From Acidobacteriota bacterium (GTDB lineage Bacteria; Acidobacteriota; Polarisedimenticolia; Gp22-AA2): a DNA stretch of 55,366 nucleotides. Below are positions 18,957 through 26,303 of the stretch, in pieces (the stretch's first letter is position 1; every line of letters begins with the position of its first letter). The position numbers were made by a program, and so were the translations under genes. The stretch lies in assembly GCA_003223135.1 (NCBI GenBank), contig QHXX01000033.1, forward strand, positions 1 to 55,366, in the 5' to 3' direction. The notes below the pieces were generated by a model. It did no database searches and had not been told where the DNA came from. It was given only the letters and a program-made list of their open reading frames with translations.

Positions 18957-19256
18957 TTATCCCTTCTTGATCGCCGTCACGCCTTCGTGCTCACCCTTGT
19001 CGTTATCGTGGCAGGTGAGCGTGACCTTGTCGCCGGCCTTCAGGGTCTTGAGCTCTTCGATGGCCTTGTCCATCACGGGAGCGGTCTTCTCTTCCCCCTT
19101 CTCGTCCTTGATCGTGATCTGATTGTGCTCCGTGTCGATGGCCACGACGGTCGCCTTCACTTGATGCGTCTTGCCCGCCGCAATCGCAGGAGTCACCACT
19201 CCCAGGATCAGGCCGGCGACGAACAGAGCGCATATCACAGCAGCCAGATTCCGCAT
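18957..19256 (-). CDS. Small exported OB-fold-like protein
   Basis: The 99-residue product has a clear Sec signal peptide (residues 1-26, cleavage after AIA). A single small beta-rich domain follows with the pattern KATVVAIDTEHNQITIKDEK and a later LKAGDKVTLTCHD. This resembles DUF5666-like or copper-binding OB-fold domains. A strong GAGGAGGG ribosome site, an AT-rich -10 (TATAAT, 19301-19306) and a strong terminator suggest a single-gene, well-expressed transcript. Its role is unknown; the lone Cys-His near the end might bind metal. Confidence 0.8.
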   Translation of the reverse strand: MRNLAAVICALFVAGLILGVVTPAIAAGKTHQVKATVVAIDTEHNQITIKDEKGEEKTAPVMDKAIEELKTLKAGDKVTLTCHDNDKGEHEGVTAIKKG

Positions 19257-19300
19257 GGTCCCTCCTCTTGGGTGAAAACCGGTTAATCGCGCAACGCGGG

Positions 19301-19306
19301 ATTATA
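19301..19306 (-). promoter_or_regulatory. -10 element (TATAAT) for the small exported protein gene
   Basis: A perfect TATAAT on the minus strand lies 45 bases upstream of the ATG at 19256 in an otherwise very GC-rich region. No clear -35 is present at the right distance. Confidence 0.5.
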
Positions 19307-19338
19307 GTACAAGCCCTCCCGCCCGCCCACTTCTCCGG

Positions 19339-19344
19339 TAGAAT
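19339..19344 (+). promoter_or_regulatory. -10-like element (TAGAAT) close to the decarboxylase start
   Basis: GGTAGAATTTCC places a TAGAAT hexamer only nine bases before the ATG at 19354, so the transcript would be leaderless or nearly so. No Shine-Dalgarno is visible before this start, which fits. Confidence 0.45.
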
Positions 19345-19353
19345 TTCCACCTC

Positions 19354-20778
19354 ATGCGCCCACCCCGGGGACCCGCGTGGCCCCTCGAGCCGGAGGCGGC
19401 CGATCTCCGCCGGCTGATCGACGCCTGCGCCGACTACGTCGTGGAGCACATCGACTCCCTGCCGCGGCAGCCGTCGTTCGACGTCGAAGGGGCCGGGCTC
19501 GTCGCGGCGTCTTTCGACGAGCCGGTCCCGGAGGAGGGCCGACCGATCGAGACGATCCTGGATCGGCTGCGCCCGGCCGTGGCGAAATCGTTCACGACCG
19601 CCGGGCCAGGCTACCTGGCCTTCATCCCGGGCGGCGGCATCCCGTCCGCGGCCGTCGCGGACCTCGTCGCCTGCGCGGTCAACCGTTTCGTGGGCGTCGC
19701 TGCGGCGGCGCCTGCCCTGGCGCGGATCGAGGCACAGGCTATCTCCTGGCTTGCCGGGCTGATGGGTTATCCGCCCGGGGCCGGGGGGATCCTGACGTCG
19801 GGCGGGTCGCTGTCGAACCTCATCGCCCTGGTCACGGCGCGCGCGGCCAGGCTTCCCGAGAACTTTCTCAACGGGACGCTCTACGCGTCGGAGGAGACCC
19901 ACCTGTCCCTGTTCAAGGCGGCGCGCACCGCCGGATTTCCGGACAGGAACGTCCGCCGCATCGCGGTGGACGGCCGTTTCCGTCTCCGCCCTGACCGGCT
20001 CGAGGCCGCCGTCGTCTCCGACCGCGCACAGGGGCGCCGGCCATTCTTCGTCGTCGCCAACGTCGGCACCACGAACACCGGGGCGATCGACCCGCTGCCG
20101 GAGATCCTCGACATCGCGCGCCGGCACGAGCTGTGGGTGCACGCCGACGCCGCCTACGGAGGTTTCTTCCGGTTGATCCCCGAGGGCGCGGGGCGCATGC
20201 CCGGGGTCGAGCGGTGCGACTCGATCACGCTCGATCCGCACAAGGGACTGTTTCTGCCGTACGGGACCGGCTGCCTCCTGGTACGCGACCCCGAGACCTT
20301 GCGGCGGGCCCACCAGGGCGGGGCCGCCTACCTGCAGGACGTCAGCGCGGCCGAGGGGGCGCCCAACTTCACCGACCTGTCCCCCGAGCTGTCGCGCGAC
20401 TTCCGGGGTCTGCGTCTCTGGCTGCCGATCCAGCTTCACGGCCTGCGGGCCTTCAAAGAGCAAATTCAGGAGAAGCTCGACCTGGCGCTCTGGGCCTACG
20501 ACGAGCTGAAGGACGACCCGTTCTTCGAGATGCTGGATGAGCCGCAGCTCTCCATCGTCGCCTTCACCGCGAGGCCGCGCGGCGGCGACCCCGACGCGTT
20601 CGGGGCCGAGGTCCTGCGGCGCGTCAACGCCCGCCGCCGTGTCTTCCTGTCGAGCAGCACGATCGGCGGGCGCTACGTCCTGCGCATCTGCGTCCTGAGC
20701 TTCCGCACCCACGCCGAGCGCGTGCGGGACGCCGTGACCGCCCTGAAAGAAGAGGCGGCCCGCCTGTCCGAACTCTGA
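19354..20778 (+). CDS. Group II PLP-dependent decarboxylase (aromatic-L-amino-acid type)
   Basis: The 474-residue protein matches group II decarboxylases. The PLP Lys is K297 in TLDPHKGLF, the cofactor-contacting Asp is in HADAAYGG, and GGILTSGGSLSNL is the typical PLP-phosphate loop. The N-terminal PLEPEAADLRRLIDAC and a loop around SLPRQPSF fit the family. It could decarboxylate an aromatic amino acid or aspartate/glutamate; the exact substrate cannot be read from the sequence. It is transcribed away from the small exported protein gene. Confidence 0.92.
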   Translation: MRPPRGPAWPLEPEAADLRRLIDACADYVVEHIDSLPRQPSFDVEGAGLVAASFDEPVPEEGRPIETILDRLRPAVAKSFTTAGPGYLAFIPGGGIPSAAVADLVACAVNRFVGVAAAAPALARIEAQAISWLAGLMGYPPGAGGILTSGGSLSNLIALVTARAARLPENFLNGTLYASEETHLSLFKAARTAGFPDRNVRRIAVDGRFRLRPDRLEAAVVSDRAQGRRPFFVVANVGTTNTGAIDPLPEILDIARRHELWVHADAAYGGFFRLIPEGAGRMPGVERCDSITLDPHKGLFLPYGTGCLLVRDPETLRRAHQGGAAYLQDVSAAEGAPNFTDLSPELSRDFRGLRLWLPIQLHGLRAFKEQIQEKLDLALWAYDELKDDPFFEMLDEPQLSIVAFTARPRGGDPDAFGAEVLRRVNARRRVFLSSSTIGGRYVLRICVLSFRTHAERVRDAVTALKEEAARLSEL

Positions 20779-20818
20779 GAAGCGGCTCGACGGATGGCGG
20801 CCGCCCGGCGAGACCCGC

Positions 20819-21301
20819 TCAGCCGCCCCTCGACCGTCGCGGCGACAGAAGCGTGCCGCGACAGCGGCGCGCGCCGCAGCGGCAGGCGTAGTGCTCCGCC
20901 TGCTCCTCGTCCGCGCCCCCCTCGCGCCCGTAGGCGTAGTCGTAGGTGAGCTCTTCCCCCGGCCGGATGTCCCGCCCCGTCTCGATGTAGACCCGCCCCG
21001 ACTCGACGACCGGGGCGCAGTTCGGCTCGCACGAGTGATTGAGGAAGCGCGCCGCGCTCCCGCCGACCGCGGCGTCGATGACCGTCAACCTGTCCACGGT
21101 GAAAAGGAACGTATGGTGGCGCGGCATGCGGGCGTCGTCGTAGCGCGCGTCGGCCTCGGCGTGCGTGATCCTCTCGCCCGTGTACTCGATGACACGCGTG
21201 CCGCGCGCGATGGGGCGGGTCGCGAAGCCGCCCAGCCCCTGGACCGGGGACGGGTGCACTTCGAAGTAGCGGTTGCCGCGATTCGACCGGCGCGTTTTCA
21301 G
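20819..21301 (-). CDS. SET-domain protein (putative lysine methyltransferase)
   Basis: A SET domain fills the protein: GLGGFATRPIARGTRVIEY near the start, FLNHSCEPNC, GEELTYDYAYG, and a post-SET-like CRCGARRCRG zinc cluster. No ATG, GTG or TTG lies in frame at the domain start. The CTG at 21301 overlaps the upstream peptidase stop (CTGA) and is preceded by GAGG seven bases away, so I take it as a coupled non-canonical start; a GTG at 21259 would delete the first strand. Bacterial SET proteins methylate protein lysines, but the target here is unknown. Confidence 0.8.
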   Translation of the reverse strand: MKTRRSNRGNRYFEVHPSPVQGLGGFATRPIARGTRVIEYTGERITHAEADARYDDARMPRHHTFLFTVDRLTVIDAAVGGSAARFLNHSCEPNCAPVVESGRVYIETGRDIRPGEELTYDYAYGREGGADEEQAEHYACRCGARRCRGTLLSPRRSRGG

Positions 21302-22314
21302 TGCACGACCTCGTCGGGCGGCTCGGGTGGAAGCCCGGAATCGGGACCTTCCTGGGGTCGCGGGCCGGCGGGCACGAGCCCCTCTTCGGCGTCCCACTGT
21401 TCCCGAATCCGCCGCGAGCGCGCCCGCCGCCTGGCCCCCGCCAGGAGCGCCAGGAACGTGATCCCGCTCCAGACGGCGGTCGTCCCGGTGAGAGCGGGGA
21501 CCCAGCGATAGAGCAGGAGGCTGCCGCGGCGCCATTCGGCCTCCGTGCGCTGGAGCGGCACGCCCGTGGCCGCCTGCCACGCCTCGGTAAACGGGCGCGC
21601 CGCCGCCTCGCGCACGATGTCGAGCACGACACCCGGACCGTACGTTTTGACCGCGAACAGGAGAAAGTCGAACGAGGCGGCGTACGCCGCCCGCGCGCGG
21701 TCGTCCGATGAGTCGAAGGCCGCGTCCAGCTCCGCCAGGGGCGGCAGGCGCCCCGTCAGGACCGATGACGAATAGACCAGGACGTCGCGCAGCCCCCACG
21801 AGCGCTCGATGCCGGTGGCGACCCCCTCGCCGAACCAGCGCGGCAATCCGTTGCCTGCGGCGTCGAACAGCAGCATGTGCGTCGCCTCGTGCGCCAGGAC
21901 CGACGAGAGGTCCGCGTACGGGTAGCGGTCGGCCTGCGCGATCCGGATGGCGCCCGCGCGAAGCGCGGGGATCATGAAGCCGGCGGCCCATGGCGGCGCT
22001 CGTGCCTCCAGATCCCGCAGGATCTCATCGGCGGGTGTCCCGGGAGGTATCAGCACGATCCGGTAGGGCGCCGCGGCGCGCGCCCCCAGCTCGCTCTCGA
22101 CCCTCGGCAGGAGGGTTTTCGCGCGCTCCGCCAGCGCCAGAAGCCGCCCGCGCTCCGCGGGCGGCGCCTCGAGGACGCAGTCGCCCACCTCCACGCGCAG
22201 GAGCGCCGGTGACGACTCGCCGGCCGCCCGGACTCCGGTCGCGCAGGACGCCGCCGTCAGCAGCGTCGCCAGCACGCGCCCCGCACGACGCTCCCCGCCC
22301 ATGGTTCGCCTCAT
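21298..22314 (-). CDS. Peptidase-MA-like exported metalloprotease
   Basis: The 338-residue protein has a signal peptide and a gluzincin motif HEATH (H142, E143, H146), with the third ligand E163 in WFGEGVAT. This is the peptidase-MA-like arrangement. A hydrophobic segment near residues 285-305 anchors the C-terminus, followed by a charged tail. The final bases overlap the start of the SET gene. ATG at 22302 is an alternative start. A periplasmic or membrane-tethered protease is likely; substrates are unknown. Confidence 0.85.
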   Translation of the reverse strand: MRRTMGGERRAGRVLATLLTAASCATGVRAAGESSPALLRVEVGDCVLEAPPAERGRLLALAERAKTLLPRVESELGARAAAPYRIVLIPPGTPADEILRDLEARAPPWAAGFMIPALRAGAIRIAQADRYPYADLSSVLAHEATHMLLFDAAGNGLPRWFGEGVATGIERSWGLRDVLVYSSSVLTGRLPPLAELDAAFDSSDDRARAAYAASFDFLLFAVKTYGPGVVLDIVREAAARPFTEAWQAATGVPLQRTEAEWRRGSLLLYRWVPALTGTTAVWSGITFLALLAGARRRARSRRIREQWDAEEGLVPAGPRPQEGPDSGLPPEPPDEVVH

Positions 22315-22360
22315 CTTTGACCTAGAGTATCCTTCCTGGCCCTGGCCCGCGGGGGAAGAT

Positions 22361-23239
22361 TTGAGGCCGCGACTTTCCGTTCTCGTACTGTCAGGTCTGG
22401 CGCTGGCGACCGCCGTGTACGGCGCAGCCGCGCACGCTCCGTCCGCCCCGAAGACGCTGGTGGTCTGCGCCCCGGGCTACCCGGCCGACACCGCCGCGGC
22501 GCAGCCGACGATGAACGCCTTCGCGAAGCTGGCCGCCGAGGCCGCCGGTTGGCGCGCCGAATCGCTGCGCGCCCTGTATGACCAGACGGCCGAAGGGGGC
22601 CTGCAGCGTCTCGCGGCGCCCGACGCGGTCTTCGCCCTCGTGACGCTTCCCTTCTTTCTGCAGAACGAGGCCGGTCTGCGGCTGGCCGCGAGGCTCCAGG
22701 CGGTCCAGGAGTCGGGTGCCGCGGAGACCTGGAGCCTGGCGGTCCGCCGCGGCAGGGTCGCCTCGCCCGCGGCGCTGGACGGCTGGGAGATTACCGGTGG
22801 CGCCGGTTACGCGCCCGAGTTCGTGCGCGGCCCGGTGTTGGGAGGCTGGGGGGCGCTGCCGACATCGGCGCGCGTCACCTTCACGGCGAACGTCCTGTCG
22901 GCGTTGCGAAGGGCGGCGGCGGGGGAGCCGGTCGCGGTGGTCCTGGACGGCCCGCAGGCGAAGGCTCTGGAGACGCTGCCGTTCGGACCGGATCTCGAGA
23001 TCATCGCGCGATCGGACCCGATGCCCGGGACCCTCCTGTGCGCGGTCGGCGGACGGCTGCCGCCGAAGCAGGCCGACGAATTCGTGCGCGGTCTCGAACG
23101 CCTGCACACGCGTCCGGGGTCCGCCGAAATCCTGAAGACGATGCGCCTCCTGCGATTCGAGGCGGTGGATCGTCAGGCGCTCGATGCCGCGCGGCGCTCC
23201 TTCGCCGCGGCCCGCGCGCCCGCCGGCGCCGCCCCGTGA
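22361..23239 (+). CDS. PhnD-like periplasmic substrate-binding protein
   Basis: The 292-residue product begins at a TTG (22361) just after GGGGGAAGA, giving a signal peptide (PRLSVLVLSGLALATAVYG). The mature part has the ligand-binding pattern of PhnD/phosphonate-type binding proteins: TMNAFAKLAAEAAGW, VFALVTLPFFLQNEAGL and PGTLLCAVGG. An in-frame ATG at 22301 overlaps the divergent gene and is unlikely. No permease or ATPase is adjacent; instead a TatT-like lipoprotein gene overlaps by four bases. It may be a stand-alone binding protein or a sensor. Confidence 0.75.
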   Translation: MRPRLSVLVLSGLALATAVYGAAAHAPSAPKTLVVCAPGYPADTAAAQPTMNAFAKLAAEAAGWRAESLRALYDQTAEGGLQRLAAPDAVFALVTLPFFLQNEAGLRLAARLQAVQESGAAETWSLAVRRGRVASPAALDGWEITGGAGYAPEFVRGPVLGGWGALPTSARVTFTANVLSALRRAAAGEPVAVVLDGPQAKALETLPFGPDLEIIARSDPMPGTLLCAVGGRLPPKQADEFVRGLERLHTRPGSAEILKTMRLLRFEAVDRQALDAARRSFAAARAPAGAAP

Positions 23240-24066
23240 GGGGACGCGCGCGGGCAGCGTCGTCCCTCGCGGCCCTCTGCGCCGTCTCTCTGGGCTGCGC
23301 CACCGCCCTCAAGGAGCCTCGGCCGCTCGGTGATCTGGCCGGCCTTGGACCCGGAAACGCTCCACCCGCCGATCCGGTAGAGATCGCGACGCTCGTGTCC
23401 GGGGCAGAGGCGCTCTTCGCCGAGCGCGACGTCGACAAGGCGAAGACGGCGGTACTCATGTTCCTGCGCGCCGCCTCGGCGGACAAAGCACCGATCGAGG
23501 CCCTCCTCGGTGCGGTGCGGGCACAGGTCTGGCTCACCGACCACGAGACCGACCCCCGCGCGCGCGTGCAGGCGGCGATGGCCGCGGTCGAGGCGGCGCA
23601 GTGGTGCGGCCGCCTGGCGCCTCTCGATCCTGAATGTGACTACTGGCTGGGCGCGGCCCTTGGCGTGCAGGCACGCGAGAGGCCTTCGACGGGGCTGTCG
23701 GCCCTGCCGAAGATCGAGGAGCTGTTTCGGCGCTCCGCGCAGGCGCTCCCGACGCTCGACGAGGCTGGGCCTGAGCGGGCGCTGGCGCTGCTTTACGTCA
23801 GGGCCCCGGGCTGGCCGACCGGGCCCGGGGATCCGGACCTCGGCCTGCGGCACGCCCGCACGGCCGTGGAGCTGCGTCCGGATTATCCGCCGAACCACCT
23901 GGCGCTGGCCGAAGCGCTCTCGGCCACGGGAGATGCGGGCGCTGGCCGGCTGGAGTACAGGCGCGCGCTCGATCTCGCCCGGGCCATGGCGGCCAGGGGG
24001 GACAGGGACGCCTCGGAGTGGGCGGCGGATGCCGAGAAGGGACTGCGCGACGCCGGCGTCGAATGA
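23236..24066 (+). CDS. TPR lipoprotein (TatT / TRAP T-component-like)
   Basis: The GTG start overlaps the preceding stop (GTGA), so the two genes are translationally coupled. The 276-residue product has a lipobox (VSLGC) and is otherwise helical, with TPR-like repeats near residues 50-75, 105-140 and 210-270 (the last contains YPPNHLALAEALSATGD and RALDLARAMAARG). This matches the TatT family, first noted as a periplasmic partner of TRAP transporters in some bacteria. No TRAP permease is in the window. Confidence 0.75.
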   Translation: MRGRARAASSLAALCAVSLGCATALKEPRPLGDLAGLGPGNAPPADPVEIATLVSGAEALFAERDVDKAKTAVLMFLRAASADKAPIEALLGAVRAQVWLTDHETDPRARVQAAMAAVEAAQWCGRLAPLDPECDYWLGAALGVQARERPSTGLSALPKIEELFRRSAQALPTLDEAGPERALALLYVRAPGWPTGPGDPDLGLRHARTAVELRPDYPPNHLALAEALSATGDAGAGRLEYRRALDLARAMAARGDRDASEWAADAEKGLRDAGVE

Positions 24067-24116
24067 GAGGCCGGGCGGATGTCTCTTGCGCGGGACGGCC
24101 CGTCTGGAGTAAACAG

Positions 24117-26303
24117 ATGCGCATGCGCACAATCAAAGTTGGATTTCTGGCGTTCGCGGCTGCCGCGATGGCCGTGGCGGCGTCCGGGGCCGACCGGCCG
24201 GCCCCGCCTCAACCCGCTCCGAGCCTCACGGCGAGGCTCGGCGATGTCGACCTTTCGGTTCCCGTCCCCGACGATCTGCGTCGGCCCGAAGGAAAGAGCC
24301 GCTGGGACCTGAGGGAAACACTCATTCGGAAAAGCTTCGTCCGCTCGCTCCTCGAGACGGATGACGGTATCGCGCTCCAGGACGCGGTGGAGGCGCCGCC
24401 TTACGGGGCACCCAGCGCCCTCGATTCCCGCGGCACCCCCTATGAAATCACCCTCTATAAAGATGATGCGCGGACCGGGGACGTCCTGGATTCCGACGAC
24501 GCGCGTCGCTGGCTCTTTCCGGGCCGCTTCTCCGGGATGCTGCGTCCCGGCGTCCGCGAGGCGCTCGACTTCATCGAGGAAAGCGACGGGAGCGCGGACC
24601 GGGTGCGCGCCGAGATCGAGACCGTCGGCATCGGCTGGGTCGACCTGCCCTCCGGGCCTCGTGAGGTGGCTCTGCAGCGGGTCGCTCTCCTCAGGGAGCG
24701 GCCGGGCGCGGGCGGGTTCGTTCCCGACAGGCTGATCCACCGCTGGGTCGATCCGCGAGCGGGTGTCGTGGCCGAGGTTGCGCGGCGGCCTGTGGCGGGG
24801 GATGCGCGGGCCGCGACCGGGGCTATCACCGAGGCCACCGTTCTCGAACAGGTGCTCGCCGGCGCGGCCACCCTGAAGATTTACGTGCAGGAGATCGACA
24901 CGCCGGCGTTCAGCGGCGTCTCCTACGGCTGGGACAGAGGGGCGGGCACGGCGATCTCGTCCCTCACGCCGCAGGGATACGCGACCATGGGGGATCTCAT
25001 CGCGGCCGGCACGTGGGATTTCTCCGGCAACACTTCGGGATCGGCGGAGGACGCCTCCACGGGCGTGCCGGTCACCGCCGCCGAGACCTGCAACGCCGGC
25101 CAGTGCGGCTACAATCCGGGTGGTGCCTTCCCGAACCGCATCCTGAGCCGCGAGGACGTCACCGCCACCGGCGGCGGTCTCACCAAGACGAACGCGGTGA
25201 CCGAGCGCGAGGCGCGTCCCGCCGACGTGACCGTGTGGCTGCGCGGCGGGGCGCAGAACGAGGGCGTGAGCGGCAGCTTCGGATCGGGCGAGAGCCGCTT
25301 CTGCTACGCCAGCGACGACGGGGTGACCCGGACGCCGGTGCCCCTCTGGCGCCTTCCGAACCAGGATGCCCTCGGCTGGTACATGCAGACCGGCGACCCG
25401 GCCTGGGTCGGCGGCCCGTTCAACTGCGAGCAGAACATCTTCAACACGGTCTGCGGCGCCGGCGGCGTCATCCCGAGGATCTGGAGCAAGGGGTGCACCG
25501 GCACCAGCGGCGTGCATGCCGGCACGCAGTCGGGCCAGGTCCTGAAGGGGGGCGTCGTGACGCTGCCGTCGGGCCACACCTTCAACGCGCTCCTGGTGAA
25601 GACCGTGGCCGACTTCTGCGTCTACGCCGCCTCCGGCTGCTCGTCCCTGTTCAAGGTCGACGAGGTCCGGACGTTCGTCTATCTCTGGCAGGTGCCGGTC
25701 ATCGGCACGGTGGTGCGCCTCACCTCGGCGCAGAACGTCGCGGACGGCACGTCGTTCAGCACCGTGGCGGGGACCGATTTCGCGTTCGGCCTCTTCCCGC
25801 CGCTCGGCATCACCGTCACGGGCTCGACCGACACGACCGTCTCCCTGTCCTGGGACCCCGGCCACGACACGCACCGGATCACCGGCTACAAGGTTTACTG
25901 GGGGACGTCCTCCGGCGCCGGGACTCCGTACCCGTTCGACTCCAGGCGCAACCCGGGGCAGGCGTCGATCGCCGGGACGAGCGCTGTGGGCTCGGGTCGT
26001 CAGCCGGTCCGGGCGACCACGACCGGTGGGACGTGCATCCCGACCGTCGAGGTCAGCGGTCTCACGGTCGAGTACGCCTCCCCGGGGCCGGGGATCCGGA
26101 TCTGCTGGCAGCCGGCGTCCGATCCTTGCCTGGTCGGGTACGAGGTGCTCGGGGCCACGTCCCCCCAGGCGGCCGCGAACTTCTCCGCCATCGCCGAGAC
26201 CGGTCTCGAGACCTGCTGGACCGGCGATCCCTCGACCGGATTCTTCCTGGTGGCGGCGCGGGGCACCGGCGGCACGGGGCCGTGGGGCGCCTACGGACGG
26301 TGA
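24117..26303 (+). CDS. Exported fibronectin type III protein
   Basis: The 728-residue product has a signal peptide (residues 1-24). A long N-terminal region (to about 545) of unknown fold follows, with Cys pairs near NAGQCGYNPGG, SCR-like loops and NEGVSGSFGSGESRFCY. A fibronectin type III domain at ~565-620 (SLSWDPGHDTHRITGYKVYW) and a second, partial one near the C-terminus close the protein. The start at 24117 is chosen for the signal peptide. The stop overlaps the TonB-receptor start by four bases, which suggests that the two surface proteins are made in step. Confidence 0.8.
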   Translation: MRMRTIKVGFLAFAAAAMAVAASGADRPAPPQPAPSLTARLGDVDLSVPVPDDLRRPEGKSRWDLRETLIRKSFVRSLLETDDGIALQDAVEAPPYGAPSALDSRGTPYEITLYKDDARTGDVLDSDDARRWLFPGRFSGMLRPGVREALDFIEESDGSADRVRAEIETVGIGWVDLPSGPREVALQRVALLRERPGAGGFVPDRLIHRWVDPRAGVVAEVARRPVAGDARAATGAITEATVLEQVLAGAATLKIYVQEIDTPAFSGVSYGWDRGAGTAISSLTPQGYATMGDLIAAGTWDFSGNTSGSAEDASTGVPVTAAETCNAGQCGYNPGGAFPNRILSREDVTATGGGLTKTNAVTEREARPADVTVWLRGGAQNEGVSGSFGSGESRFCYASDDGVTRTPVPLWRLPNQDALGWYMQTGDPAWVGGPFNCEQNIFNTVCGAGGVIPRIWSKGCTGTSGVHAGTQSGQVLKGGVVTLPSGHTFNALLVKTVADFCVYAASGCSSLFKVDEVRTFVYLWQVPVIGTVVRLTSAQNVADGTSFSTVAGTDFAFGLFPPLGITVTGSTDTTVSLSWDPGHDTHRITGYKVYWGTSSGAGTPYPFDSRRNPGQASIAGTSAVGSGRQPVRATTTGGTCIPTVEVSGLTVEYASPGPGIRICWQPASDPCLVGYEVLGATSPQAAANFSAIAETGLETCWTGDPSTGFFLVAARGTGGTGPWGAYGR

